Assembly: GCF_010015445.1 (NCBI RefSeq)
Contig: NC_053121.1
Location: 27,099,934 to 27,163,933, forward strand
Direction: 5' to 3'
Length of the DNA: 64,000 bases
From: Perca fluviatilis
Lineage: Eukaryota; Chordata; Actinopteri; Perciformes; Percidae
Each line of letters begins with the position of its first letter. Positions within the stretch are counted from its first letter, which is position 1. Both the position numbers and the translations under genes were made by a program. The notes beneath the pieces are model-generated. The model searched no databases. It saw nothing but the letters and a program-made list of their open reading frames with translations, and was not told where the DNA came from. Positions 45,167-58,371 of this stretch are shown in pieces.

Positions 45167-48100
45167 CTGTGAGAGAAAATCACAGAGCAGAGAGATGAGG
45201 GGGATCTGAGATGGCAGTTGTGGTGCAAGATGAGATGGAAAATAAAGAATAAAAAAGAAGTCAGCTTAAGCTGGACACAAATGTCAGGAATAAGAAAGGA
45301 AGAGTGCAGGAAAGTTAATATTTTGAGGGGTGGAAATGTGAACAGTTGTAAGGGGGTACTCAGCATTAAGTTAAATAAACTGGGTGGCTCATTGTGTAAA
45401 TCTGTAAACGTGAGAATGCACTGGTGAGATTCTCTTGCAAATATTTAATCATTGCAGCACCCCTCTCATAACAACAAGTGAAAAATGTAATCAATGTAGT
45501 TGATGCATCTTATTGCTCTGTTGCTTCACAACTTGAGATGCATTATGCATCTTAAGTTTGGTGAAATCCAAGATATTGTGTGTGATGGCCTGTTTTCAGT
45601 CCACCATAGTTTCAAGATGAGGGACTCAGGGACAATCAAGAAATATTTGCTGTATGGTTCTGTATTTCGTGGTTTTAGCCATGCTAGCAGACCAGCTCTA
45701 GGGATGTAAATGTCTATCTGTCTTTCCACTTCTTTGGTCTAGACTTTAGACAAACATAATCTTAACAACTCCTGGATGAATTGCCATGAAATCTAGACAA
45801 ACATTCATGGTCTCCAGAGGATGGCCTGACCACCCGCAGCAATTTGGGGTTCAGTGTCTTAACAAGAAACTTTGACATGTGGACAGGAGGAGCCTGGGAT
45901 CAAACCCCCAATGCTGTGTGAGTGGCAGACGACCCAATCTACCTCATGCAACATGATGAGTCAATGCTGGCCCAGCTAGCGACTGGTAAAGTAGAATAAA
46001 GAAAAGCCCTTCAAGAAAACAAATTTCATACCAAATATTTTACAAGTGAAAGAGAAGAAAGTGAGTCTTAATAGGAATGATAACAGTCATCTCTCTTTGC
46101 ATCCCAAACAGACTATTGTATAACACAGATCAGGTCTTTTGTCTGTGGTAGATTATTTCTTCCACACATATTTAGCCTTTCTCGTAATGAAGATAAAAAA
46201 ACAACTAAACTCTATGAAGGGTTTTTGTATGAGCTGTTTTATCTAGGTATATTTTTGCATGACCTCTAATAAGTTTATAATAACTTGGCTTGAGTTCATT
46301 ACAATGTATAACATGCTTTGGGACTGGCTAAATTACGCATTCTTACTAATTTCTTGTATTAAATGCATGCTGAATATGTGTGTATGCAGTTACTGTGTAA
46401 AAGTTCTTGAGTGGCAGCATTATACAAATGTAAAACCATGCTCTCATTGACCTTGTCCTGTGTACAGTTGCTTTGACGCCTACAGTTCTGCTGCATGAGT
46501 CAAGTCTATTAAGCAAGCCAGAGAACTTGAATAATAGGTGTGTGACTGGATATACAGAGAACATTAACAAGTGAAAGAACTATAGAATAGTATCCCTTGC
46601 TGTGGTGAAAAGCCCATGCAGTACCATGTCCGTTTATTGAACTTCATCTCAGTGCACCAACATAACCTTGTGAGAAGAGGGAAGAATGAGGGATGAAAAG
46701 AAAAAGTGTCATTTATGTTAAGTTGTGTCTATACTAGCAGTAGAGGTAGTTGTAGCGTTGTTAGTCAAACACTGAGGGAAGACAAATGGAAATGCATTAT
46801 GACTGCATTATACAGTATGTCTCTTTGTTCTTCATTCTTGCAAACATCTGACATTGGAGGCAGATTAATATGGAATTCCAATGTAATTAAGTTCTGTGGC
46901 TTTTATTATCCTGCTGTGTATGTTGAGTTTGAGTCTAGTCGTAATCTCTGCCTTGATTATGTTCACAGGCAACGTTTGTTCGAGTGAACGAAGCTCTCTA
47001 TATTCATAGAGACAGGGGTTTGCATACTGAGTCCTGTCTGGTTTAGGCAACAACAGCACTTTAGGTTTGGAAAAGATTGTGGTTTTGGTCAAATGTTGAT
47101 AAGCACATTGTATCTCATGATTCCAGCAACTGCAGACTTTTTCTGTATTAAACCAGACCATGAAGTGGCCTGATGGATGACTAACTTTCTGGGTGAGTAA
47201 CTTTCTTGCAACCAGCTGCGAACCAGGCCTTTTACAGTATATAATATGCAGCAATAGGAACTGTTCTTACAAAAACATAATCATACATCAAGATGTTGAT
47301 CCCAGGTGTACAAATGAAATGTAGACCATTTGCAGTGTAACATTTTAATGGGCAACATTCTTTTGTTATAGAGCTCAAAAGCAATACAGATCCTTGCTGG
47401 AGGTAATTGCGCTGGAGGTGGAATTGTTGAAAAGAGCTGCCACCCATCTTTTGAGTCCATCTTCTCTTTCCCTCTCTGTGGGGTTTTTATACAAAAAGAG
47501 AAAATAAAGATGTTCTCTTTGTAGCCCTACACTGTCCATTAGTGTTTGTTGGTAGTGCTACTCATGAGTTGTCTCCTTAGAACTGGGAAGTATGATTAGA
47601 TTTGTGTTCTTAGGTTATTCTGAAAATGTATGCCTAAGCATGACCTGCAATAAGACAAGAGGATCCCATTATTTAACACTTTAAATTCATACCACCTCAG
47701 TTTTCTCTCATAATGTCTTATACCCTCATCTGCTTAAATCAAACATTTTCAATTTCATGCTGCTTTCATCTGCTTACACTGTAGGTATTTATGGGGCAAA
47801 GTTGTCTCAGCTACTGTTTTACTCCAAAATACACACACACATACTCGAAGAAAGAAAGTAATAAACCAACACATTTTCTGTTTTGTCAACACTGTTCGAT
47901 GTGCCTTTTACAGGTAAATCTTTACTCAAACCTCACAGGTGAACTGAGTCTCACTCACATCAGGAATAACTGAAGCTCTCATCCTTTATCAGCACGTCAG
48001 CTAAGTGCATCCAATACAGACATGTGGATACTGGGGGAAAGAAAATTCCAGCAAACGCCAATGTCCGACCAAGGCCAGATGGTCAGTTGCAAATTTAAGG

Positions 48101-48653
48101 CAGAGATCCCAGGCCCTTCCTGCTTTGTTGCAGTTTGTGCTGCCTGGGCTGAAGCTGGAATAGACACCATACATCATGAATGCAAATGAGCCACTTGATT
48201 TGACATTTCCAATAAGCCCGTCTCAATGTACCAGTGGGTTTAGCCAATTAACCATGTCAGTAATCAATGTGTTCTAAGGCTCAGTTAAGTCCTCAGTTTC
48301 CCTGCCACATAAATCACAGGAAGATTAGCTGACCAGTTACCTCTGCGCACCGACTTAATGGTCCACTTCAGGAGGGATAAAATGGAAAATTAAACTTAAT
48401 GAAGTCAGCTGGAATGTAACCCTAACTCCTATATACAAAGCAGTGAGGCTGTGGATGAAAATGGTAATATATTGGTGCACTTAATAAGTATCACATTTGT
48501 TTCAGTACTCTTAAGATTTGTAAATTATCTTGATGGTTGGATTAAAGATAGCAACCTCACTTTCAAGTGATTAATCTCTAACACTGATGGCTGTCAAACA
48601 AAGTGTATTCAGCCACATGATTTAGACTAAGCTATTGCGTGTATGGTTTATGG
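45167..48653. other. Upstream or intron 1 sequence of gfra4
   Basis: Apart from the 45700-45850 repeat and the 46970-47160 repeat-like patch (GTTTAGGCAACAACAGCACT and TTGTGGTTTTGGTCAAA), I see no coding exon. I looked for a minus-strand signal-peptide exon ending in phase 1 and found none convincing. Confidence 0.45.
45700..45850 (+). repeat. Fragment of the TTGCCATGAAAT repeat family
   Basis: ACTCCTGGATGAATTGCCAT and GAAATCTAGACAAACATTCA parallel 38160-38215. Degraded. Confidence 0.5.
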
Positions 48654-48894
48654 TTCATTTGTCGTTTTTTAACGACTGGTGGTTCTTTAGCTTCTGTATG
48701 TGAATAAAAGGTATGATTTTTAAACTTTATAGATTTTTATTGGCAGTATGGACAGCTGTTATCCAGTAATCACTGACCATGTATGATGGACTGATGAAGG
48801 CTCCAGTAGATACGCAGGCAGTTCTTCTCCTTCTTCATGCCCCGTTTACACTGGCAGCCATGTAAGGGGCTGGACAGCAGGGCAGACACTGCAT
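48654..48894 (-). pseudogene. Partial duplication of gfra4 domain-1 exon and its downstream intron
   Basis: 48654-48894 is nearly identical to 44764-45007, in the same orientation. It holds 117 nt of exon (48778-48894: [36 protein letters not shown]), the donor GTCAGT and about 124 nt of intron. The exon's 5' half and acceptor are missing. The copy reads KNCLRIYW with arginine, the usual family residue, where the gene's own exon has serine. A weak ATGCAG directly before TG TCT GCC could act as an in-phase acceptor, but half the domain cysteines would be lost. Confidence 0.85.
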
Positions 48895-50174
48895 GGTTAC
48901 TTCTGCATACTTTCAGCTAGAAAACTCAAAATTTGGAATGTTGAGATTGAGACATTATTGCAATAACCTTTCTTATTCGTACCATGTTTGGCTTTGAACC
49001 TGCAACAACTGTTTTTATGGCTACTTGGTGGCAGTGGAAATAGGTTGTGAACACAACATCGCCATCATCACCTTTTAAGTTGATATGGTGAACTTGTTAG
49101 CAAACATTTACCGGACAATGTTGTCAAGTTTCTTGGTCTTCACCAACTCAAAATATAAGTATCTGTCTCTTAAGCGCCACTATGTTCACCAGCTAGTCGC
49201 TAACTGTGTCTATGATGTAAAAATCAATGCAACAGGAGTTACATTTAGCAGTGACTGTCTTTTTGGTAGCAGGTCTTATATATACATATGTTGTTGGTCT
49301 TGTTACACAACTTGTCTTCCTTCAGTTCATGTTACTTTTGCTATCCCAGCTTATCAAGCAGTTGCAGTTGGAAAATAAGCTTTAATCAATCACATTTCTT
49401 TTCTTCAAAATCTACACTTTTCCAGTTCATGTGTTTTCCTTTTGAAATATGAACTTGAACTGAGGAGAAAGACATTTAGACTGTTAAATGTGCTTCGGCA
49501 TTTTAATTCACTCATCAAAAGTCATTAAAATGTAAAAGGTAAGTGACACACTTTAATTATAATCCAAGTGAATATTTAATTTTATTTTATTCTTTTTTTG
49601 ATCTCCTGCTGGTCACATTATAAGCTCCTGAAATATAGCACTTTTTATCGAGAGAGAAGTGAAGTTCATCATATTGTGAAAGTGATGTAGGTCCTTGTGT
49701 TTCCTATACATAGTTTGCTTCTAGGAGCTGAACATTTTAAAGTTACTGGCTTAAGTGAATATAAATTATTCAGTGTTTGAATAATCTTCACTGAGATATG
49801 GCCTGTATTATCTGTCATAAAATGTTGCTGTCTGGTACTCTGCCTAACACCACATTATTTGCTTTTATGGGACAAAAATTAGCTATTTCAGACATCAAAG
49901 CAGAATAGATTGAATTTGGCAGAATGAGACTGCAAAATAGCCATCTACATAAAAAAAGCAATGTCAGCTCCAATCATACTTCATATTAGACATCAAACAA
50001 ATACTGCACGAAGACCTAGAAAAAGCGTAGTAATTTAACTTCAAAATATTAAATAAGAGAAGCATTTACACTTTCATCAGAAAAGACTGTGATCTTGATC
50101 ATGCACACACATATCACTTAAGTATGCAATATGCAGTACCTGAGGCACCATGCAGGAAATATCATCAAAAGCCG
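48895..50174. other. Non-coding stretch, nothing recognised
   Basis: No supported feature. Confidence 0.4.
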
Positions 50175-50575
50175 GTAGTAAGGTCCGTTTAAGCCCTCCA
50201 AAATAACTCAGACCTATTAGTCTGCATTTTTTGGGCATATGTTAACACTCCAAATGGACTCAGACCCCTCTGAAACGAACCTCTTCCCGAGGAGGTCTGA
50301 GCACGGTTCCCTTCAAGTCCGCGTTGCATTTCTTTTCACCTGTGCATGGTGAACACAACACGCTTCAGTTTCGTTTTGCCTTTGGCCAATTTTTTTTAGC
50401 CCATCAGAGCTGAAGTGGACCAAAAAGAGAACTAAGTCCTCTTTCAAGAAAAGTGATAATGTGTTAATGCAAAAATAACTGAGTACCTTTTCTGTTGGTC
50501 CCCCTTTTGGTCCAATTTAAGAGGACTTACTTTGGTTCGTTTAAAGAGGACTATATGTGAAAACACCCTAGGAAA
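50175..50575. repeat. Probable MITE ending TGTGAAAACACCCTA
   Basis: GAGGACTATATGTGAAAACACCCTA-type sequence at the right and repeated GGTCCAATTT, GGTTCGTTTAAA and GGTCCGTTTAAG motifs recall a fish MITE with TAGGGTGTTTTCACA ends. The left end is not clear. Confidence 0.45.
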
Positions 50576-51773
50576 CTGGAACAGAGGATGCTCTGGGGAT
50601 GGAGGGACGACCAATGGCAGAGAGAAATAAACAATGTTCTTCTGAATGTTTGTGGTCCATGCTTTCAAACACAAGCAAGTTTATATTCACAGCCACTGTA
50701 ATTAGATTATGTATAGGCTGCACCAAGTGCCACAAAGGCAAAATGCTATCATAGCAAGAACAGAACAAAAAGGAGCAGCTATTATAAGTATTGAACTGCA
50801 CTACCACCAGAAACCAAGGGTCACCAAATCAACTAGGACTGAAATCTTAAGCACTACAACCGAACCACACACACATAAGTATCTTATTTGATTGAGAGGT
50901 CTGTCAAAGCACTAAAATCTGTATTCCTCTAAGTGACGTCTCACGTCTCTAAGATAACATCAGCTCCCAAATAGAAACCATTTAGTTCCCTGATAACCAT
51001 CTCCCCTCCTCCACCAACACCACCACCCCGTCTTTGATCGATGCTTTCCCTCAGAGGAGCTTCGGCTACAGAGGAAATGGTCGTCCAGTTTGTAGGAAGC
51101 CAAGTCTAAACTCACCCTGCTTTTCACATCTCCAAACATGGACACAACATGACATTTTACTGAATAACAAATGCACATAATCCCTAAAATAATAAGTACC
51201 AGGCATTCAACTCCTAAAAACAAACAATATTGCATATGTCTGCTATTCTACATCCACTGTAATGAATTTAATAAAAAATGTAATAAACCAAATGTCTCAG
51301 CTTTAACTCCATCAGCTGCCTCTTGTTAATTATGCTGCTGACGTCTCTCCCCCAAGGCGCATGCATTGACTAATATACTTATTATTAATCACTCTCCATT
51401 ACAAGAGGCAGGAGCATAATGCTGTTGTCTCACCATGTTTTAACACAGGCATGTTTTCTTTTCAAAAGTGCATCTCTCTTTCCTCTGTTTTTGTATTCTT
51501 GAATTTCACATTCTCACTGTGCAGTTTAAACCCCCCAACGTACGTACAAATTGATCCTGTAATACAAGGGCTGCTGTGTGAAGGGAGCGAATTGTAAACA
51601 AAAAATGATATATCTGAACGCACCGAAGATGATGGTTGTTATTCATGACCCGAATGGCTGCTTCAAGTAAGCACTATGTCAGTTTGATCCAAGGGCTAGA
51701 TGCTGTCAGACTGACTGGCATTAAAGTTTGTTTTTGCTCTTCGAACTACGAGCTGACTAGTAACAGCGGAAGT

Positions 51774-51794
51774 CTCTCTCTCTCTCGCTCTCTG

Positions 51795-51836
<42 letters not shown>
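51774..51836. repeat. (CT)n microsatellite
   Basis: CT repeats with a few G, T interruptions. Confidence 0.95.
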
Positions 51837-51837
<1 letters not shown>

Positions 51838-51861
51838 GTGTTCAGGCATACTCCAACATTA

Positions 51862-51867
51862 CTTACG

Positions 51868-51920
<53 letters not shown>
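51862..51920. repeat. (TTAC)n microsatellite
   Basis: About 14 units of the tetranucleotide TTAC, with one GTAC unit near the start. Confidence 0.95.
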
Positions 51921-51921
<1 letters not shown>

Positions 51922-52242
51922 TTTTCAAGTGAGTTGTAAGGACCTCAGGAAGAATAACACCTGCAATGCAGGAGCTAATGAGGATCCTAAATAAACAAAC
52001 AGACTTGCCCACCACCTTCAACTTTATAGAAATAAAACCCACTTAGTTACATTTTGTGTATCAGCACCCAGTTCATTAAATAAAAAAAATCTTAATTTGT
52101 AAAATACTTACCAATACTTAGTCAGAGAACAGATGCTAAAATTATAAACTGAAGGTGTCTGCTCCACTCTGCGCGTCGCATGAGTTAGATTTCACTTATC
52201 ACTTGACAAGAGGATAGTGGTGGAGGATTTAGTGTAAAAACT

Positions 52243-52460
52243 TAAAGCCAATGCCCCTATTTGGCAATATTTCTGATTTAAACCCAATGCAAACCATTGG
52301 GAACCTGATAACGTTAATCAGGCAATCTGTAAACTGTCTGATAAAGGTGGCAGCATCTGGAGGCAACACTAATCTACACACACACCTTCAAGTGCACCAC
52401 AAAAGTGAGACTGCTGCTGCAGCAAAAGCTCGACCGAAGAGTTCAGAGATCAAAGTAAGT
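52243..52460 (+). pseudogene. BED-type zinc finger fragment of a hAT-like transposase
   Basis: The plus-strand frame contains CLIKVAASGGNTNLHTHLQV then HHKSETAAAAKARPKSSE. VAASGGNTxxLxxHLxxHH is, from family knowledge, the second half of hAT BED fingers. The upstream aromatic pair is lost. A donor-like AAAGTAAGT follows at about 52451. No catalytic domain found. Confidence 0.6.
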
Positions 52461-53049
52461 GCTCTACAGATATTGTGCATCATTGATGAATAATATCTTT
52501 TCTTGTAAAATGTCGGGTGTAATCGATAACACCAGGTTTGTCACGAGTTTATTAACCTGTGGGAACATTTCCTCACTGTGGCACCCCTAGTACACAGGCA
52601 GCTGGAAGGTTAAGGAATTTGGGATTTAAAGGAGCATTAAATATTATGTATTACGTTAATCAACCTCTATTAGCAACTTTGACAGGACTCAGGCAGTGGC
52701 GTTCAGTTAAAGTAAAAGGAGATCATATCACTGCCGGGTAACTACAGGGTAAGAATGAAGATTTAGAGCATACGGTTTAGTGAATAGACTTTTTCTTAAC
52801 ATAATCTCTGTTGCTTAGAGAACAGGAGCAGCACCTTAAATACTTAATCAACTGTGACTGGCTAGGGGAGGAGTTTATAGGCCTGGCTATTGGGTTCAAC
52901 CCAACAGGAACCATGCTGATCTTAAGCAGGTATAATGTTTATCATGTTCTTAGTTTAGTGTATTATCATGCTAGTTTTTGCTAATTAGCAACAAAGACAA
53001 TGTTCAGCTGAGGCTGATTGGAATGTAATTTGTTGTTTTTTGTTTATAA

Positions 53050-53395
53050 ACCTAAGTATTCGTCAAATTAAAATACTGACCAGATGATGGCCATAGATGA
53101 AAAATCAGGGGATCACCAAAGTGATTATTCATCCTGAGAGGGAAATTAGTGTCTGTAACAAATGGCAATCCATCCAAAAGTTGTTGAAACATTTCACTTA
53201 GAACCACAAATGTCAACATTGTGGTTCTGCAAGATAAAAAGTCAGTGGGACCATCAAAGTCAGCAGGATACATCATGTGGGAACCACGAATGTCTTCACA
53301 AAATTTGGGCCAATCCATCAAGTAGATGTTGAGATATTTCAGACCTACTGTTGGTGCTAGATAATAAGTCAGGGGATCATTAGGCAATAGGAATG
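53050..53395 (-). repeat. Inverted copy of the TTGCCATGAAAT repeat family
   Basis: AAATGGCAATCCATCCAAAA and GTTGTTGAAACATTTCACTT read on the minus strand match 38150-38200; a second internal unit (GCCAATCCATCAAGTAGATG) repeats the motif about 145 bp further on. The 111-codon open frame here is a by-product. Confidence 0.6.
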
Positions 53396-53525
53396 TCTAT
53401 TCAACATTTCATGGCTCAATTTATGCCATCCATAGCGCCACGGTGCTATTATGGCTAAAAAAAGAACCTGCAGTGACAATAAGCAGAGCACAATACAGAG
53501 CTCTTCCCTGTACATATGCATATAT

Positions 53526-54120
53526 CAGTCCCTCCAGAAAAATGTGATTATGGAATTGCATAATTCAACTAAAATGCTAGTTAACATTAGTAATTAAACT
53601 TAAACAGCTCATGTTAGTCGAAACTGACTGTGAGCTTCTCCTGTACTATACGGTAATTCCTCTGCTATGCGACAGTAAGTCGCATGGCTATGACACAATC
53701 GTTAGCCTATTTTTACAAAAACATCTACTACGGAGCCATAACGTGAGGTACAAGGTAATGGAGCCTTTTATACATTGTCGTGTTTCTTTAGAAATAAACA
53801 ATAGACAAATAGAGTCTTTAAACGCTTCAGATGTAAAGTTATTCGCTGTCAAAGTGACGTCAAAATGAATGGCAGTCAATGGAATGCTAATGGGAGGTGA
53901 TCGTTTTGTAGCATCAAAATGGCGCCATAGGAGGTTTGAGTTCTGAAGCAAAGCTTACCCCTTGGGTGTTGGGGGAATCACATTTTTTATGCAATTTCAT
54001 CGCATAAAATTGCATAAATATCCCGCATATTCCATCACATTTTTTAAGAAAACGTGCCGCATAATCAGGGATTTTTGCCTGCAACAATCACAAAAAAACT
54101 GCATTTTCCTGGAAGGACTG
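53526..54120. mobile_element. MITE with CAGTCCCTCCAG ends
   Basis: CAGTCCCTCCAGAAAAATG at 53526 pairs with CATTTTCCTGGAAGGACTG ending at 54120. ATATAT lies on both sides (53520-53525; 54121-54126). Sub-terminal GCATAA/TTGCAT units fit the same family. The centre (53860-53965) contains the AATGGCGCCAT repeat also seen at 27240. Confidence 0.7.
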
Positions 54121-56050
54121 ATATATACAGTTTTTATAGCAGGCTGACTGTGATCAGGAAAAGTGGAAATGAATAAAGTGAGTGATGAAATATAATATAC
54201 AATATTATTCTTTGAGGTTGTTTGACCTGTAATATGTAATATCCAAAGGCACATTTCTAAACTTTAAATTACTTTTGTGGGCTCAGCTGTACTGCCTTTA
54301 TTGTTGTCTTTTTTTCATCTTTACATCATTTTATCTCCCTGTGTTTTTAAAGCACTTCGTGAACTAATTTTAACAGGAGTCCTATAAACTAAATTATTAT
54401 CATCAAATCATCATCATTGCCTAGTTGATGTTTGGTAATGATCACTGTCTGATGATTCACAGGTGTAAGTGGGATAAATTAAAACTATGTGTGCTGTACA
54501 GTAAATTGCGACAGACGTGCAGTTGTCAGAGGATCACCGCTTTGGTGCTGCAGGAGACTCTTGTGAAACTGTGGTTCTTCTTTGCCATTCTCATTGAATG
54601 ATCTATAGACTGGTTGAGGATACTGATGTATGCATGTACATACAGTAGATGATATTGTGAAAACATATTTGATTAATCTAATACAAAAAAAATTGTTTAT
54701 TGTTTGCCTTTGTGCAATAATAGTTGTGAACCTACACCAAGTTGTAAGCATCTTGATCTTGGTTGGCTTAACATTGCTTACAATGAAACATTAGAAGGGC
54801 CAGCTTTACCTGAAACCAATGGTCTGGCAAAAACATCAGGTTTCATTGATAGACACCTGAAAAACAGTTGTTGCTCTGGTGTAAACATTTCATGTAAATG
54901 TTTAACCTAACCTGAAAAAAGGCGGCCGAAAAATTTCAGCCTCAGTCACTCCATTGTTTTCCTCACTCTGTTATTGTCACTGAAGTGAAACAGACGCAAC
55001 ATACTCCACCAATGTGTGTGTTCTGCAAAAGCCTTTAACTGTTCTTCCTCAGGTAGTTTCTAAAAGCTTTCTGAACCACCCAAAGCTTACATCACTGGCA
55101 GGCTGAAATATTCTTAAAGCCCTGGGCCAAGTGCCAAAATTCAGGCCGGCACAACAACCACCCACCTGCTGACACATAGAAACACACATATGAGCAGACT
55201 ACAAATCCACAGCTTGATTTGTTCCTGTTCAGCCATAAGAAGACTACAGGACAAAGGCTCTGTTGGAGGCTCACTCCTATAAAACATAATTAGTGGCAGA
55301 CAAATTGTTCCAGGTAGCAAATCTCAAAACCGACAATAAAAAAAATTCTCCCAACTGAGGAAAACCAATGCAGACACAGTAAGACAAAGCAGTTACATTA
55401 GGAGTTTTCAGGCAGGAACATTTTTTTTTAAATTCCAAGAACACATTTTCTAAAAACCTCCGCACAGCAAAAAACTAGCAATGATCGTAGTTCTTAGGAT
55501 GCCTTTTTGAGGGACTTTTTAGATCTAGCTATCTTAGAGTAGCTCCTCTCCCAGCACAGTAAGAACTTTGAGTGACGTACAGTAAGTGTACGGTGATTGG
55601 TCCAGACACAAGTGTACACCAATGATTGGTTCAAACACATGAGTCAAATTTAACAACTTAATGCTTCATCCACACCCTCTTGTCACAGTGTAGAAAGCAC
55701 ATTGCCAGATGAGTGATAACTTTGTTCTGTTCATTTTCTGAAACCAGAGTAGCATGGAAGCGTGGCACAATTAGCAAGCTAGCGTTAATCCCCAGAACTG
55801 TTTGTTCTAAACAATGGTAATAGTATTTGCACTCAGGCCTTCTTTGTTATCTAAGAATATGTCCACAGTATGCTGGCTGAATCTGAAAAAGCCTTTTGGG
55901 TTATTTTTGTAAAGATATCTGTCCATCAAAACAACAAGAAAAAGCCAAATCTCTTCTACTTTTTACTCTTTCAGTTGGCATACTACAATGGTGTGTTTTA
56001 ATATTTACATATTTTATGAACCAGTAATTTCAGTTCTTCTGCACAGAGAC
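54121..56050. other. Non-coding stretch, nothing recognised
   Basis: No supported exon or RNA. GTGTACGGTGATTGGTCCAG and a similar GTGTACACCAATGATTGGTT at about 55587-55630 form a short imperfect direct repeat. Confidence 0.4.
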
Positions 56051-56366
56051 TAGGGCTGTAACTAACTGTAATTATCATCATTTATGCATCTTCAGATTGT
56101 TTTCTAAAATAATTAATCATTTAGTTTTTTTTTTTAAATCCCAATACAATTCAGAGCCCAAGACGAGGTCTTGATTGTTTTGTCCAGTCCAAAACCCAAA
56201 TATATTTAATTTACTATCAAGAAGACAAAAAAAATATTCACATTTTTGGAATCTGGAACCAATTAATTTTTGCGTTTTTGCTAAAAGAAAAAGACTTTAA
56301 GAGCGATTAATGAATTATCAAAATTGCTACATATTTTCTGTCTACCAACTAATCATTTCAATTGAG
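56051..56366. mobile_element. Decayed hAT MITE (TAGGGCTGTAACTAA)
   Basis: TAGGGCTGTAACTAACTG at 56051, a middle with TTGATTGTTTTGTCCAGTCC and a distal GAGCGATTAATGAATTATCAAAAT follow the same family order as 18485-18821. The right end is degraded and no target duplication is visible. Confidence 0.65.
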
Positions 56367-56849
56367 ACAACAATCACTTTTTACTGATGGCAAAGTTATC
56401 CGACAAAAATACAGATAACATTTTTATTGAAATTTAAACTGACTGAGCAGGAGGCATCCTGCAGTTCAGCATACCAACAGTATTCTGTATTTGCAGGAGA
56501 ACTGGAAAAAGAGAGGCTTCAAGTGGATATTTAATAAAAATAAGGTTGAAAGTTGTTTTGGTAAAATATATTATTTTAGATATCTACATGTATGTATTCC
56601 GCTAAAAGTAGTCCAGTTACAGTAATTGATACCTTTGTCATTTGCTGGAGAGACTATGTTCCAGTCGTAACCAAGCATAGGGCTTTTAAAATTTATATGC
56701 AACTTGTCACTGTTACTGAAAAAGATAATTATGTAATTATAAAAGCTTTTCTTTTGATATGCAGAACAGTTTCCATCAAACGGAAAGTTACATTTAATTA
56801 ATTTTCCCAGATAAAATGAAGGCTGTTTATTCATGGACAATACTTAGAG

Positions 56850-57012
<163 letters not shown>

Positions 57013-57334
57013 GCGCGTGAGTGCGTCAGTTTGTCTAAGTGAAGACTTGTCAAGTTAGGTCTCAATGTCACACACTTTCACTTAGTGTGAAAGTGCTGGC
57101 TGTCTGCAGCACTGAGCAAATGATGGGTCTTTTCAAATATAGGGTGTAGAACACAGTGCACATACTGAACCTGATTCATAAAAAAAATGTGGCTGTCACA
57201 CTGCAAGATGGTTGCTAGTCATGTCTTGCTTATATAATATCTTTCCTAATAAACAGGCACCAAACTTATTAACATTGCAATTGCTCCTCTCACCAGTCTT
57301 ACGATGACTAAATTCTCACTGTGTCGTCTTTGGG

Positions 57335-57620
57335 TGGCAGACGGCAGTAGCTCGTCTGTGGGGACTTGGCTTGGGAACCGGAGAGTGGCCAGTTCAAGTT
57401 CTGCATGGGCCACATTATGGAGTGTGGACTCGTAGCTGGAGAGTTCACCTCCTGGGCACTGCTGAGGTGCCCTTGAGCAACCGGCACCGGACCCCTAAAT
57501 GCCTATAGACATGCTTGGCACTGATGCATGTCTATAGGTAGTGTATTTCAGGCCTATGTGTGTAACAACAACAGAGTGTAAGAATGTAATTTCCCCAATG
57601 AGGGATTCATAAAATACGTC
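57335..57620 (+). repeat. tRNA-like SINE-type repeat
   Basis: TAGCTCGTCTGTGG at 57348 (A-box-like) and AGTTCAAGTTC at 57391 (B-box-like). TGAGGTGCCCTTGAGCAACC follows and the end is TAATTTCCCCAATGAGGGAT, a recurrent fish repeat end. Family name not certain. Confidence 0.6.
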
Positions 57621-57845
57621 TTCTTCTAATCTACAACACCTGTTCTCTGAGAGGAAATCAAACCCAGAGCCTTTGATTAGTTGTGCTAAGCACTGAGCCA
57701 ACCCGTCCCTAAGCAAAATCCACATTTACTTGAGAAGTTTAATTGCCCCTAAGCTAAAGCTTGCAACTCTAAGATTTTCAGAGAGTGCTGTATTACTGCC
57801 TCTGCCTCATACAGGCTCTCCTTCCCTCCTTTGTTAACACTAAAA

Positions 57846-58334
57846 TACAGTTTTTTCCAACTGCTTACACACGTTTTCAAAACTATGTCTCCTTTTTTCA
57901 AAGCTCTACACACAATTCCCAAAACTGCACACACAAAATGCAAAATGCCTCACATCTCCTTCAAAATTAAACACTGCATTTAAAATACCATAAACACATC
58001 TCAAAATGAAGCATTTGCATCAAATGGCAAACACTTTTTTCATAATACTAAATTTTTGGATATACCATGTACACACTGTTGTTCTAAATCTAAAGCTCTT
58101 TTGTCTTTCATAGGCTTATATCTACAATGTTCTAGAGAGAAAGTAGTCTGCTGAAAGTGGTTGAAAAGTGCACTGTAAAAAACAATGTAATGTTACAGTA
58201 AAACAGAAAATATGTATTGGGCAAAACATTACGTCTGTAAGAGTAGCCCAATGTTGTATACAGTAGCATGACACAAGAAAAAAAAAGTATAAACATATGT
58301 AAGACAAAGGTATCATTTTTAGAATAAAGAATAT

Positions 58335-58371
<37 letters not shown>

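Noticed and set aside
46865..47254. 129-codon open frame on the minus strand
   Set aside because: It overlaps repeat-like sequence (GTTTAGGCAACAACAGCACT) and no domain is visible.
48778..48894. A second functional domain-1 exon of gfra4
   Set aside because: The 5' half and original acceptor are missing; kept only as a partial duplicate, with a cryptic acceptor noted as untested.
51862..51920. CRISPR-like or regulatory direct repeats
   Set aside because: They are plain 4-bp tandem units without spacers: a microsatellite.
53052..53387. 111-codon open frame on the minus strand as a gene
   Set aside because: It coincides with an inverted copy of a repeat family also present at 38085-38290 and 45700-45850.
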